From NCBI GenBank assembly GCA_963971285.1, contig OZ020263.1, forward strand, positions 1,426,001-1,490,000: 64,000 nucleotides of DNA, written 5' to 3'. The notes under the pieces were generated by a model. The model did no database searches. It was not told the origin of the DNA and was given only the letters and a program-made list of their open reading frames with translations. Positions 1 through 13,004 of the stretch are shown here, in pieces; the first letter of the stretch is position 1; each line of letters opens with the position of its first letter. The stretch is from Astropecten irregularis (lineage: Eukaryota; Echinodermata; Asteroidea; Paxillosida; Astropectinidae). A program made the position numbers and the translations under genes.

Positions 1-2107
1 GCATTTAACTTCTTAAATTAATTTTGTTTTGTCAATAACTTCTCTAGCAACTTATCAAATGCTAGACATAATGGTTAGCATAAATTCATAGAGAATTACC
101 TGTGTACATTTCTAAACATAATTATAAAAATGTGAATTTTTGTTTTCCGAAAAAAAAAAGAAATTTCAATTTGTTTGTGAACTGTAGTTCCAGTGCTTTT
201 TATGAATTTTAGTTAGGAAATTATCTGTATTTCAAATTTGTCTGACTTATGCTTGTGGAATTTTTAAAAGAATTATTCTTTTAGAATAACGTGGAAAAAA
301 TTATGATAATAATCAATTTTAGAGGGGAGGAAGTAAATGTTTGCCGTTTTATGTACAATTATAGAAGAATTTTAGAAGAAAAATGTACAGATGCCCCTCA
401 AATGCTGTTGTAAATATGTAAATAGACAAACAAACAAACAAACAATTGAAACAAATACAGAACCTACATAATTTTTAGAACTGGTTTTGGAATGGAAATT
501 GTATATTATGATAATCAAAATTAATACATTTTTTGATTTGTTGTATAGATTTATCAATGAATTTTACTTCTCTTGCTTGATTGCTTAGAGGGTTTTAAAT
601 TATAGGCTTGATTGGCTGCATTTTTACTTAAAACATGAAATGGTTGTGAATTGTAAGAATGAATTTTTTAAGCTGTTTGGTGCATCATGTATTTTTGGCA
701 ATTCCTGAACTGAAAATTGAACAGGTTTAATTCTTTGATTTCTACAACCGGTAACTACCGTGAGAATTATGATTAAAATTTGGAGACAAATTAACTTCAA
801 ATTAAAATCAATTTTAACTTCAACAACAAATGAATTTTAATCATGTTTATGATTCTTCAGCTAACGTTTGATGTTAGGAAGAAACCCATGTAAACTATTC
901 AATTGATGTAGCAAAATGAAATGTATATTTTTCATGTTTTTTTAAACAAGATAATTCGTTCTAAATATTTTCAAATCATGAAACTGATGAATTTACAGCC
1001 CCTCATATTACCGATAAAAATGTATACATGAATTTTATCCCAATAAAATTGTTTTTAAATCATTTTGAGTAAAAGCCAAAAAGCTGAAGTGAATTTTGGA
1101 GACTGGGGTTTTTAGGAATGATTGTTGGTCATGTGTTTTATTGTTCTGAATAATTGAAAGAATTCTGCAAATTGTATGTGCAAGATGCTTAGATCTTATA
1201 ACTCAAATGAAAGTAGACACATTTTATTGTAAGAAGCTATATTATACGTAGGCATAATTATGTGTTTTATTTTCTAGTCTTTGTATATCAACTTGAAAAA
1301 CATTCTGACATTTTTTTAGGAATCAAGCTTTTGCTTTACGTATGCAAATTCTTTAATTCCTTTTTTTTCTTGGTAGTAAACAGAAATACTAGGAAGATGG
1401 CTACAAAATTAATCGTTCGTGTTTTCACTGAAATATCTTTGCGGTATTTTAATTTACTGCGGGAAGAATTGAGGTGAATTTCATTATTTCAACGTTTTGC
1501 TCGTTTGGGACGTAGAGGGCGGGCTTTAATCTTTACCTATTCTAGTAAAATTAAATGTAAACTTTACACGAAATCAGTGTTGAGAGCTGTACAATGAAAT
1601 TGCTTATGTTATTTCCTCGTGATAGGACTTGGAAATTTTGTTCCTTTAATAAAGAGGGAGATGTCATATCTCTGAGATGTAAAAAAAAAATAATAATCTT
1701 TGTGTTTCTGAATGTTTTAGTGTTTCTTTCGTTCCTTGAAGTTGGTGGTGTATTATTGTGCCATTTGGGAAAAAATGGCCGCTGGCGTTTTCAACTTTGG
1801 TATTTTTAGCCAAACGACCTTTGTATGCAGATTTCTCTATCGACCAAAAGTCGGCTGTTTTCTTGACCCTTTGTTTCCGATATTTTGTATGGTAAATAAT
1901 TGAAAGCCGTTATAAGTTGACCTCAAACTGACCTGTTTCGTTTGTTGTCGGTGCCCCATTGTGTATAATCGATTTCACGTTACCCCAACTTCCAACAATG
2001 CTTTAAATTTGTTTAATACTTATCAAAGTCTGCTAGTAAGGTCAAGCGTGCGGTACTTCAATTAATTATTCAGCTCTTAGAAGAGGGGAAGAGGGTTTGG
2101 GTCGAGT
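1..2107. other. AT-rich intergenic DNA, no gene seen
   Basis: No open frame longer than about 70 codons and no recognisable protein motif occur here. The only simple feature is a short AAAC microsatellite at about 424-443. I see no RNA gene or repeat family member that I can match elsewhere in the window. Confidence 0.5.
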
Positions 2108-2349
2108 GGGCCCAGTTTCATATAGAGCTGCTTAAGCACAAAATTTGTTTAATGCATGAAAAGTCTTCCATGATCATAAAGGATTACTAACCAAATTTTC
2201 ATGAGATGTTTACTGCTTTTGACTTGTATTCGGCCATTGTTTGCTGAGCCTAACATTCACAAGGAGATTTGGCTGGCATACTGATTTTATTCACCAAGGT
2301 TTTGTGTGAGCAAATTTTGGTGTTTAAGCAGCTCTATGAAATTGGAGCA
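2108..2349. repeat. MITE, family D (TIR GGGCCCAATTTCATAGAGCTGC)
   Basis: The left end reads gggcccagtttcatatagag and continues with ctgcttaagcacaaa; the right end is its approximate reverse complement (tttaagcagctctatgaaat, then tggagc). The interior has no coding capacity, as expected for a miniature inverted-repeat transposable element. Related copies with the same end sequence lie at 9417-9623 and 15799-16060. Superfamily not assigned, because no clear target-site duplication is visible. Confidence 0.6.
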
Positions 2350-2640
2350 GGTCGTTTCGGCGCCTACGAGAGCATGATTTTTAGCAAATTTGATGGAAGA
2401 AATCTTCTTTTTTTTTATTCTCAAATGCTCAATGTATGACGTAGAAAAATGAACTTTCGTCTGGTTTCTTTAAAATCGCTATAAAATTTACAAAAGCTCC
2501 CGCATTTTCACCGGACATGGCATATCACATTCCTGCCCGGTACAAGTCAGTAATTTTGTTGACGTAGCCCTGAGTTTGCCCATTCAAGGTATCCGAATGA
2601 ATTAAAGTTTATAAATTCTCTTAAAGGAAACTCTAAAATA

Positions 2641-2760
2641 CTTGGAGTTAGGAGGGACTAACTTTTCGATTTTAGCAGGTTCTTTATCGAAGGCAAAAAA
2701 GGCTTTTCAGGTCATGATTTTAACTGACGAGCAGTTTGCAGAAATTTATTAGCAAGGACA
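2641..2760 (+). repeat. Diverged copy of hairpin repeat family E
   Basis: The sequence cttggagttaggagggacta, followed by a degraded hairpin and then caggtcatgattttaactga and cgagcagtttgcag, matches the ordered parts of the family E copies at 8000, 28305 and 46855. The hairpin is decayed here, so this is an old copy. Confidence 0.5.
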
Positions 2761-4795
2761 GCAAGGACATTGCTGTATGTTGCAATCGATCCAAGTAACC
2801 CACACCTTTGACCGCAGAAGGACCACAGGCGAGGCTGGTGATGGTCAGTCACACATGACCATCCCTGAGGCCAGAAGAATTCACTGGAGCTATTTTTACC
2901 GGCAAGGCAGATACCGAAAGCCGCCGTGACAATGCGGGGTGGCCTTCGCGAGGATGAGGCCCGACGTGTCGGAGTCATCGCTGTCGGTAGCTGTTAGCGG
3001 CCGAACTTTCGCCGTCTATTTCCGGCGGTTTTATTCATATGCATAATGGACTGTCTGTCTCTTTGTGTCCTCCCAAGGACTACATGTGTCATAGATGTGT
3101 CCTCTAAAATGAAGTTACAGATAGAGGAGATATGTAAGAATGATTCCAAGACGGGATTGTAGGCTACGGTGCCCCAAAAGGCACATCGCCCATCACAAAT
3201 AAATTATTAAATTATTATTAATTTGCGAAGTGCGTTAACAGCACATTGCAAATTCCCTTGTACATGACTGCATGTCTGTGCAAATTCTTTGGGCATGTTA
3301 TCCCCAATGTGTCATTGTTGTGCACTGTTTCGCAGCTACAATAATGTGCATTTATTTTTTCGATTTCCGATGTCCCTTACGCACCGCCGTACCATTAATA
3401 TTTTTGCATCTTTGCTTAAGCACAAAAAAATCGCTAAGTAAAATGATATGGTTCGAAAATACCAGCTGAAATCTGGTCACATAGTCCTATCTTAAGCACG
3501 CAAAACTTGTATGCTAACTAATTTCTTTTTATGCTAACTAATTTCTGCTTATAATTAGGCTATGCTAACTTGCTAAGCGCATACAGCTCTAAGAAATGTT
3601 GTCCGAACTTACGTAGCTCTAACCAAAAGAAAGGAAGAATTCTAATGATGCTCATGTTAAATATGGCTTCTCTCAGCACAAAGGAATAAAACAACACTCT
3701 ATTGTTTTATATATTTCTGGGGTTTCCCTTAATTGCTTCCTTCATGCATAATGCCTCGTCATCCACCTGTTTCATGTAGAGTGCCTATTTAGTCAACCAT
3801 TTTGCCAAGCCGTTCCCCTTCCTTTGGCAAACCCACACGCAGTGACGTCTAGGAAGCTGACCTGGCCTATTGCACAGTAAAACGGAAATGTACTAATACC
3901 TGGCATGGAGTGAGCTATAATGGATCGAGGTATTGCAGAATGCATGACGTACGTGCGGGTTGTGACTTGGTGGGAATTAACTATAATTTACGGATCATCC
4001 TTAAGGACCCTGGATCTCAAGTGTTGAACTATTAATCACGGTGGAGATAGAAGAGCACATGGCAGGTGTAAAGGTTAAATCTGCCCCGCCCTCTCAATAT
4101 GTCCGCCCGGACACATTCACACGGTTGTGGGCATGTAAAGTTGTCCGAGGGACCGGGCTCAGTGTACCGACAGGCGACACTTATGGCTACACCTGTCCGT
4201 GAGTTTCCTGTCTTATTCTGTCCCCGGACACGTTTATAGCGGGACAGATTAAACATTTACACCGGGAATAGATGGAAAGGCCCCAAAATGTAAACTTGAA
4301 AAAAAAATTCCTATAACTTGTGTTGAACTTTATTTTTATCCACTCCTCACCGTATGGCACTGAATGTACACCGTAGTTACGGGTTGCCAACGATCGGAGT
4401 TCATTCACACAATGTGTCACTGAGATCAGTGGTGTCACCAAACTTTTCGTTCGAGTAAACTCAAGCTGTGATCGATCATGTACGTTCAACGTCACGTTTA
4501 CACTGCATGCACCACCGTGTCGGGCACCACTGGGTCGGGCACCAACCTTTGACGAACTTTCGTTATTGATTCACAAAGTCTAGACGAAAGGGAGGTAGAA
4601 TTTGGGAAAAACACCTTTTGTCAAGAGTGGTGTTGACTCAGCGAAGGTTGTGTTTGTCTTACAAAATAATTGTTATTTTTTCAAACGGAAAATAGTCGAC
4701 AATCCCTCGATAACTGTAACCGAATAACGAATCGTTATTTCCTAACTGCCACATGTAGTTACGAAAATATGCAGGCAGAATTTAATAAGTAAAGG
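2761..4795. other. Intergenic DNA, no gene seen
   Basis: Contains a relatively GC-rich patch at about 2860-3040 without a convincing open frame or splice pattern. At about 3411-3600 there are several TTAAGCAC-like stretches that may be a decayed family D MITE. Nothing else is supportable. Confidence 0.35.
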
Positions 4796-4799
4796 TAAA

Positions 4800-4950
4800 T
4801 GAAATCATATCTCGGTTTTTGTCAAAGAAATGCAGATTCATGGGCAAAAATATCAAGAAAGATTCACAGATTACTGTTACTGTATCTGCAGTCTTGGTAT
4901 TTTTGCCCATGAATCTGTATTTCTTTGATAAAAACCAAAGTATGATCATG
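4800..4950. repeat. Palindromic short MITE, family B/C
   Basis: The first half carries tttttgtcaaagaaatgcag and attcatgggcaaaaatatcaa; the second half is the reverse complement (tatttttgcccatgaatctg, then tatttctttgataaaaacc). The two arms of about 55 bp surround a short centre. The same arm sequence recurs at 16753, 21050-21138, 21270 and 21543. Confidence 0.7.
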
Positions 4951-5512
4951 ACTTAACTTTCATCATATTACTATTTCGTCGACAGAGGGCTTTAGTTCAC
5001 CCTGTGACGTCAGACTACGTCACATGACTCTTTTGAAAATCACTGATCCCGTCTTGGAACTGGAACCAGCCTGTCTTTACTTACTTACTCTTTGAGAGAA
5101 ACTTGAACTTGAAATGTTTTAATGTCATTTCCTAGTGGAGGTAGTGCTTCAGTACAGTGCACGTGTAATTTTCAAGTTGCGTGGTACATACATTACTTTT
5201 TTTCCCATCCATTATTCATTTATTCATTCATTTTATTTTTATATAGGCCTATGAATTTTTTTAACATGCATGAGTGACACCCACCACGGAAGCCAGTGCC
5301 GCCGACGGAAAGCCAACTTTCAAAGAACAGTATATAGTGTAGTTAAAAATCTTCATGACTTTTCTTATGAAGGCTTTTTTTTTACGAATGACCTTTTTAC
5401 TTGTTAATGTATTCTTCTGTGACATTAATTACAATTACAAATCCACTCCAGCTTTAAGACTAGGAGGAATTACAGGATTAAACTGTTTACTGTGTGAATG
5501 TATTTATCATTC

Positions 5513-5895
5513 TTAAAGGTACTATCATACTTTGGTATAGGAAACCAACACAGACATGTTCACATATACGTATTACTTACAGAGTATAAAGATGGACCTG
5601 GTACATATCGTTGAAATGTTTTTCCGCCTGAAAATGCTGTATTTATCTAGAAATGGGTAATACAAAAGATCGAAAACATGTTTGATCTCCGAGATCAAAA
5701 CCTCACAAATTACAGCAAATTACGCGAAATTTGTAGGCCTGATTAATTTCGCGTAATTTGCTACGGTTTTCGCTGTTTTCTACTGTTTCCAATGATCAAT
5801 TGAGCTGAGAATGTCACAGGTATTTTTTGTTATTCCATGACAAATCAAATTATATTAATTCTGTCAACTTTACCAAAGTATGCTAGTACCTTTAA
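5513..5895. repeat. MITE with 25-bp TIRs (TTAAAGGTA family B)
   Basis: The left end ttaaaggtactatcatactt(tggta) and the reverse complement of the right end agree at 24 of 25 positions. The element is about 383 bp with no coding capacity and has a central GATC-type palindrome (gatctccgagatc). Three more copies or relatives occur at 7082-7461, 23348-23702 and 27372-27748. The well-preserved ends suggest a fairly recent insertion. Confidence 0.8.
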
Positions 5896-7081
5896 AACAT
5901 ACGACACTACGTTGAGTTTTGCCATGGTAACCGGAACTTATACTAAAGGGGATACGCCATTCCTTTTCCCCTTGGGTCCATCAGGCTCATGTATATAAAT
6001 GAACTTCCCGTATTTTTGCCGAATCGGCGGATGTGGGTATCGATTCAAAGTGCAAATTGTCACGTCAAAATCAGATTTAGTAATCCCCAAAGCTGTGATG
6101 TGTGGTTATTCTTATTATTTATTTATGTCAATTTCGACATTTTATCGGACAGTAACCAGTCGTCGCTTGTTTGTTACACGTTACCATTACGCACAGCAGT
6201 AAAGACTATACGACTGTTTCAGATTTTGGTTTACTAGCATGGCAATAATTTTTTTTCTTAAATTAATTTTTCAATGCGGCTGTCACAATCACAATATTTC
6301 ACAATCGCTTTGGCCTTTGTGACCTTCTTGCAAACATTTTGACCGCGAGAGTGTTATACTTAATCTTTTTAATCTCGTGCCGGCCGGTATTATAGTTTGT
6401 CCTTGCCCGTTTCAGATTATTTTTACCGATATTGATGAATATTGAAAGAGCCGTCGGTTTTTATGAAAAATGATGCAGTCGTTGCAAAAATTAATGTAAA
6501 AAGGATAGAATATATTCTTTGAGGATTATCTGACAAATACAGTTTTAGAATAGCTTAAGCTGGTGAATAAGGAATAAGTCTATTTCCTTTTTCCCGTGCG
6601 TCACAGTTAGTCTATTTTGTTCGATGATATTTGAGTCGTTACCATTATCCTGATGTGTCGCCGGAATGCAATTGGATAGTTTCTCCACAATCTATACAAA
6701 AACCATTGCCTTACAGTTTTCAGTAGTAGGCCTAGACGGTTAAAATAAGATAACATAAAATGCTTACTAATTGCCGCGTATACGAACAGTCATAATCGAA
6801 CAAAAGGGCCGTAATTGATCGCAAATTAATTGTAGAGGGGAACTTGATTCTTAAACGAGACATCATCTTGCTAAAGTTTCGCTATTAAACTCATTATTGG
6901 CCAACACTCAAAATATTATTCTATCATATTTACATTAATTTCTACCCTAACATTATTTTGACCATTATCGGGGCAAGCTAATCTCCAAATAATGTGACCG
7001 TAAGATTGATCAAAGTCTGTAGATATACAATAAACAATCATCGATAGAACCGTTTCCAAACACCCTTTATCAAAATGACCC

Positions 7082-7461
7082 ATTATCTACAACGTTGGTA
7101 AAGGTGACAGAACAGTACTCACCATGCATATTTGTCCATGAACAAAATAAGCCTGTGAAAACTTTAGCTCAATCGGACATTCTGAGTCCCGAGAAAATAG
7201 CGAAAATCCGACTCAGTTTTTCTTATACCGTAAAACAGTAAAGATGGATTTTTGATCTTGCCAAGATCAAAAATATTTTTGGTGTTTGGTTTTATATTCT
7301 TTCTGGATATTAAAATAACCATTTTAGGCTGAAATATTTTAACGGTATACTGGTTTCTACCAGCACCATCTCCAAACATTAATGTTATACGTAAATCTGT
7401 GAACAATTCTGTTTTATATTCGTTACCAATGTTGTACATGAATAATGTACATGCCCTTTAA
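7082..7461. repeat. MITE, family B copy
   Basis: Aligns in order with the copy at 27372-27748: ggtaaaggtgacagaacagtactc near the left, a central hairpin gatcttgccaagatc, then ggtttctaccagcaccatct, and a right end in ccctttaa. The left terminus is decayed. Confidence 0.65.
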
Positions 7462-7999
7462 TTAAAACTTTGCCAAGTATTGAGCCTACCTACAACTTTA
7501 TGCAGAGACATGTAAAATTCAAAATATAAGATCTTCCTTATTCAAATTAATCATGACAAATAATTATATTCTACTTAATCTGGGACAGTTTTTAAATGTT
7601 GCAGTGCGGGGTCAGAATCACTGCAGTGTTTGCCAAATCTGGAGAAATCGCTCAAACTATCTTGAGCGAGTCAAGTGTCTTTTATTTATAGCCCTGGGTC
7701 AGTTTATTTGTGGTTTTTAAAAGCAAATAAGTACACGTAAAATAATAGGTCCAACAATTATTTTCAGAAGAAAGCTAATATACTTAAAGGGTAAAAAACA
7801 AATATAATGGGAAACTTATTATGAGACCTAACTCCTGGTGTTGGTTTTAAGATGATAATCACTTTACAACCATGATTGAGGCATGAAGGTTTGTGAAACA
7901 ATTAGACCATGGAAGTTGGACCATGGTAGTCTGGTTCCCAGACCAAGAATCTCCGACTATTCTCTGTCAATAAGATGTGTGCATGTTCTTGTCCTCCAA

Positions 8000-8150
8000 G
8001 TCATTTAGCCTTTGAGAAAGATCCTGCTAGGATCGAAACGCATCTCGCTCTCCTAACTCCACAAGCATAATAAATTTTATAAATATTTTTATTTTAATTT
8101 CAGGGCATTTTATGGCTGATGAGCAGTTTGCAGCAGTTTTATTACTACTT
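8000..8150 (+). repeat. Hairpin repeat family E (GATCCTGCTAGGATC + GAAAC)
   Basis: Contains tttgagaaag followed by the perfect 5-bp hairpin GATCC-TGCTA-GGATC at 8020-8034 and then GAAACG at 8035-8040. Downstream comes gctctcctaactccacaagc, then gggcattttatggctgatga and gcagtttgcagcag. The same order of blocks is seen at 28305-28520 and elsewhere. The hairpin plus GAAAC resembles the stem II and 3' core of a hammerhead ribozyme, but the upstream CUGAUGA core is not preserved. No coding capacity. Confidence 0.6.
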
Positions 8151-9416
8151 GTAGGCCTATTGAATAAGATTTTTTAATAAGATACGTTAGGGAATCTTTT
8201 GGGTAGGAGACTAGTAACATGGTGCAGACGTGAAATACAATGCACATGTTTATCATAGCAATCATCAACATACAATGAAATTGTGTTTGAAAATTCTCCT
8301 GAATACGAAATCGTGTGTAAATAATGGCCCCATGATTCATTCATTGTATTTTAACCTAGCGTATTACATATAGGCCTATACCCTGCAGCGGGTCGGCCCC
8401 TCGTATGGTCTCACGTCATTGTATGTAAATCGCTCTTTGTTTGTGTCTGAAATAAAGCATAATTCGCCAAGTCCGTTATTGGGCACATCATATCTATAAA
8501 ATAATGAACTAAATATTGTAACATCTCAAGTAAAATATTTACAAGGTTGTCATGGACTATTATTTCGGTTTTTACAAAAAAAAAACATTCATCTCTGTGC
8601 TGGTGCCAATTTTCAGGACCAAGAAATCATAAGTACCGAATTATAGTGTCAGTTAAATTTAACAAGAAAAACTCATGTTTTTTTATAATCAGCCAATCAG
8701 GATAAAGTCTGTTTCAGTATATTATAAACAAAAAATTATGTTTTTCGTGACACAATGATATTATAATCTTACAATGGAAGTATAGTTTTTTTTCTATCCA
8801 AATCCTTTCGTCCAAATGCAAATACGGGCAGTACAAAGCTTAAAGATTTGCAAATTATGGGTATACGTGATTTTTGTATAATTAAGAAAGTTTCCAAAAA
8901 ATATTATACTTTAATATTACACTCTAGGAGTGGCTCATGGTCGTGAATCTGTCCACTGGATATCCAATTAACTTTTCAATGGGGTTGAACATGTTTAAAC
9001 AATGTCCTTTTCTTATGCAATGACCGGCCAGTCCAGTGTTCGCAGCTAGCTGACCGGTCTGCCTCAATAAAACTTCAACTAACGTCAACTTCAAATTGAC
9101 CTTTTACTTTAGGACCCAATGGCCAAAGAGCCTTGACCGTTTCACCGTCCAATAAACTTTTCAGCTTGATCAGGTCGAACTAACCATTGAAATGCACGTG
9201 AGGTCAGACTTCTGATTGTGTCGGCAAGTTGTATAAAGCCAGGGTCACCGACTTTAAAAGATTAGGCCTTATAATAGGTGAATTTTGTTTAGTTTAAGGT
9301 ACAATATAGATAGGCCTAAACGTATAAAATAATGCATCACGAGGACATTTCCATGGAGGGAGAAACTATCGGCAAAATGACCTGCTCATCAGTATCACCC
9401 ATTCAGGGCCAATTTC
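8151..9416. other. Intergenic DNA, no gene seen
   Basis: AT-rich sequence with TAGGCCTA motifs near 8153, 8371 and 9312. No supported coding region, RNA gene or repeat unit. Confidence 0.4.
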
Positions 9417-9623
9417 ATAAAACTGTTAAGCACAAAAATGTCTCGCCCAATAAAACAAACCACCATTGAAAATTCCATTTGATATTCATGGTCAGCGAAC
9501 AACAGCCAACAATCACAAGTGATACACAACACGTGGAAATTTGGTTGTTAACCCTGTTTTTATTAAAACAAAAATGTCAAGCTTAGCAAATTTGTGTGCT
9601 TAACAGTTTTATGAAAATTGGCC
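9417..9623. repeat. MITE, family D copy
   Basis: Left end gggccaatttcataaaactg(ttaagcacaaa) and right end reverse complement (tgtgcttaacagttttatga, then aaattggcc) form an inverted repeat of about 30 bp around a ~150 bp non-coding centre. Same ends as at 2108-2349 and 15799-16060. Confidence 0.75.
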
Positions 9624-10339
9624 TCTGGTCATGTCAGTGCCTCGCCCAAAATGGCGGTCTATAGGCCCTACGGTACTATAGCGCCCAACAAAATCCCGCT
9701 TGAGATTGAGTGTCAGGCCTATAAATTATGCTGTGATCCTCATTATAGTTTGTCTAGCTTCATTTTTTCTTCGAACTAAAAACAGCATGATTTTTTTTCT
9801 TTCCCTGTAAGTAAAAACCGTGAAAATCAAAACTGTACGTTTGCAGTGATACAGCGCATGCATAATTATTTTAGCTGGCAATGTCATGTGCACTTTGAGA
9901 TAACAATATCAATGGATTTCCTTATAAAATTTCAAATCTTGACTTCTCAACTCGACGTACATAATCTGAGTCATATTTTCAATTAATTGTTGTGAACAAA
10001 CACTACATTGTTAAGATCTTTTAAAAGCTAAAGACCACTTGATCAAACTGAAGTTCGCCAACTTCAAACCACGAGGGCCTGCCGTGCAAAGTTCACACTC
10101 AACTTTTTACTTTTCGCGCTATTACAATGTTATCGTATTTTTTTTCTAGGTTGGAGAGTTTCATCGAAATCCCACGAATTTTGTTTTGAGTCATTCCACC
10201 CGCGGCCTACGTGATGCTTGGAGCGACACGGCGACTAGGTACCACATTAAATTTAAACCGTCAGTAAAATTATCCCAAAGCTTCAATGGATCCACATTAA
10301 TCTGGTTCCTCAATGTGGAAAAACAACCACACAGTTTTG

Positions 10340-10395
10340 TTCGACTGCACTAGTAAGTAGGAGGTCGTGGGTTCGAATCACATTACCTGTGCCAC
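10340..10395 (+). repeat. tRNA B-box-like remnant
   Basis: GGTTCGAATC at 10370-10379 matches an RNA polymerase III B box and follows a tRNA-like stretch (aagtaggaggtcgtg). No A box or cloverleaf can be folded around it, so it looks like a decayed tRNA-derived SINE rather than a tRNA gene. Confidence 0.3.
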
Positions 10396-12554
10396 TGATT
10401 TTTTGTCATGCGCACTGAGTATGCAGTGCTCATCAACGTCGGTAAAGGACAAGGGTAATTTGCATAATTAACAAAGTTGTTGTCAATAAAATGTCATTGC
10501 AATTGGTATATACTCAAAGAGCATGAATATTATGGCCCACTTAAATGGAACCAGTGAGTCTGCTGATGATACGTGCCATTTAAACCGTCCCCATGCAACT
10601 TGGTATATTCACAGTTAACCGCCTCAAAATCTCAGAAAACGTTGGTGTCGAAATCAATCCGGCCGTGTACAAAAAGTTATACACGGATGTGGGTCACCAG
10701 CATGACCTCGCGGTATATATATGGAGGGTGAACAACTCAGGTGTCTGTCACCTTGTTTTCGAAATAAATCTGTCTGATTACGTAACACAGAGTCACAGAT
10801 GTAGGTTGATTGCGCGACCTAATTCGGTACAACCATAGAGCTACAACCTTGTTTTCGGATTAACCTCGTTGATTACGTAACACAAAGTTTATATATAGAT
10901 GTAGGTCAACTGATTGACTCGGTAGAATGGTTCCAGACCGATTTGAAACGGTCCATCTCTCTCTTTTTAAAATCTAGTTTGTGAATCATGTCTAGCGGGA
11001 TGCTTGAGCTGACAAGAATCAGACAAAAACTTTTGATGGCCGTCCCGATGTGAGCAAGGAGGTTGCCCATGTCATGGTCATCAACCAGAGATATTGTGGA
11101 GGCCAATATAGATACGGATGGCTATCACTATGAGTATTGGTGCAACATTTAAAAAAAAAAATTCATCAATTTTCAATGTGATTTCATAAAAAATATTTTG
11201 AAATGACGGGAAGTAATTCATAACTTCGGGAACTAGTCATTGAAGCTTAGTTCCTCTTTCGGCTGAAGGCACTATACGTCTAGATTATTCGATCTGGGGC
11301 AGTGGTTTTTGCTTGAAACTGACAATGTTTTCCTCAAAAAGTTTATAATTCGGACAAAAAGATATACAAATCAACATTAAGGCCAACTAGAATGATTTCA
11401 ATTAGACTCCGTCACCAAAAAGGCCACAACAAAGCCGATTTTGCAATTATACTTCATGTCCATCATGGATAAACCTTTCACCTACAGTTTAGGGGCCTTT
11501 GTTTGCAATATAGGTGCCAGTTCGAAGAAAGCAGCCCCGGTTCTTTTGCATAATTATTATACCGTGTTTTGCAGAAAAAAAAACACGAGTGGAAATTTCC
11601 AGGGAACCTATTTCTTCTGCCTTTCCATGCAGGCTGTGGGTTATTGGCCGAAGTGACACTGTGACTGTGCAGTGCCTACGTGCACAACACCGGGTACGTC
11701 ACCAATTCCACGAACTAAACCCAGTACGGATAAAACATTACATAGAGCTATGTTTTTGAGCTCCGTGGTACTAAACAAGGCCAAGTACGAGTGAGATGTT
11801 GAACCCGTTTCCTATGAAGAACTTTACATTATTTTCTCAGCTGCAGCCATTAATGTAAACACTAAACACCTATAGTTATGCATTGTGAAATTAGTCAATT
11901 ATGTTTCTGTCATCTTGCAAATACAATTAACATCAATATTATCAAAGTGTGGCAACTTGGAAATTTGTTTTAGATTTAATTACCAATTTTCATAATTTAT
12001 GCGTTGCATTTTGTGACCCAGGGTGCAATGGTATTATTCAAGTAGCTCAGTAGACAAGCAGGTCTTGCCATTTTTTATTGAACTTTCAGTTTAATAAAAT
12101 TATAATAACTGTTTTTTCTGGCTCCGTAGCTAAGGTTTGGAACCAAATATCCATTATGTTCAGTATCAAATGTCAGTCAATCACCGCTTTCCAAAATTCT
12201 GTACTATCATTTTCAACTTTTCAAGGGGTAAACTTTTTATACCAGGGCAGCAATAATTAATAGGATTATCGTAATAATTTTTGTAAACAGCTCGTAAACA
12301 CAATGTCTGTAACTCAGTATCTTTATAATCGCATTCGAACAAAACATGTTGACGGCACAGCAATGAAATTGGGATAAACAAGTCCACGAAATCAGCCCAC
12401 TGACTAAGTTAAAAATGTCTGTGCACTAAAAAGTTGAATGGAAAATTGTTGACTTTATGTCAAGGACTCGAGCTGTACGTGTAATATGCGACGCAGCGTT
12501 GTGCACGTAGCCAGCCGAGATCTCCACATTATTAATGTAGCCAGGTCAACATTT
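10396..12554. other. Intergenic DNA upstream of the DDIT4-like gene
   Basis: Only short open frames of fewer than 90 codons with no recognisable product. No repeat unit matched elsewhere in the window. Distal regulatory sequence of the downstream gene could lie here but cannot be recognised by eye. Confidence 0.35.
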
Positions 12555-12770
12555 ACGTGGAAATAATGGTATAGTCTCATTAGCATAATGACCTCTGTTC
12601 CTTTTTCTGCGCCCCAGATACGGCATTCCCGACTCTGATTGGTCGGAAGGGGGTATTCTATTCTTATTACACGTGTGACTCCGCCCTTTTGACCAAATAA
12701 GGAATGATTGACAGGTTGTGCATAGATGGTAGGTTTTATAAAAAGCAGGTTTCACAATAATCAGCTGTTC
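12555..12770 (+). promoter_or_regulatory. Putative promoter of the DDIT4-like gene
   Basis: A TATA box (TATAAAAA, 12737-12744) lies about 25 bp before an initiator-like TCAGCT, suggesting transcription starts near 12763. Upstream are an inverted CCAAT box (ATTGG, 12638-12642), an E-box CACGTG (12670-12675) that also contains the ACGTG core of a hypoxia-response element, a GC box CCGCCC (12681-12686) and a perfect CArG box CCAAATAAGG (12693-12702). A further ACGTG is at 12555-12559. REDD1 genes are known HIF-1 and stress targets, so the hypoxia-like sites fit the product, but binding is inferred. Confidence 0.6.
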
Positions 12771-13004
12771 GTTGTACTGGGTAGTCGAACGGTCGAGAGT
12801 GTCAGTTTGTGAAGTGACTTGGTGAAATTCATCGCCAGTTTTCACGTGTTTCTGCCTCGATTATCTTCGATATTTTCTCATCACATGTTGGCCGAATACA
12901 CCAACCAGTGATATCTCCAGCCGATTTGCTAACTGATACCTAAATCAAAGAAAAAACTTCATTTTTTGATCGGATATCTTCTGTCATTTTCGTTGTATGG
13001 AGCC

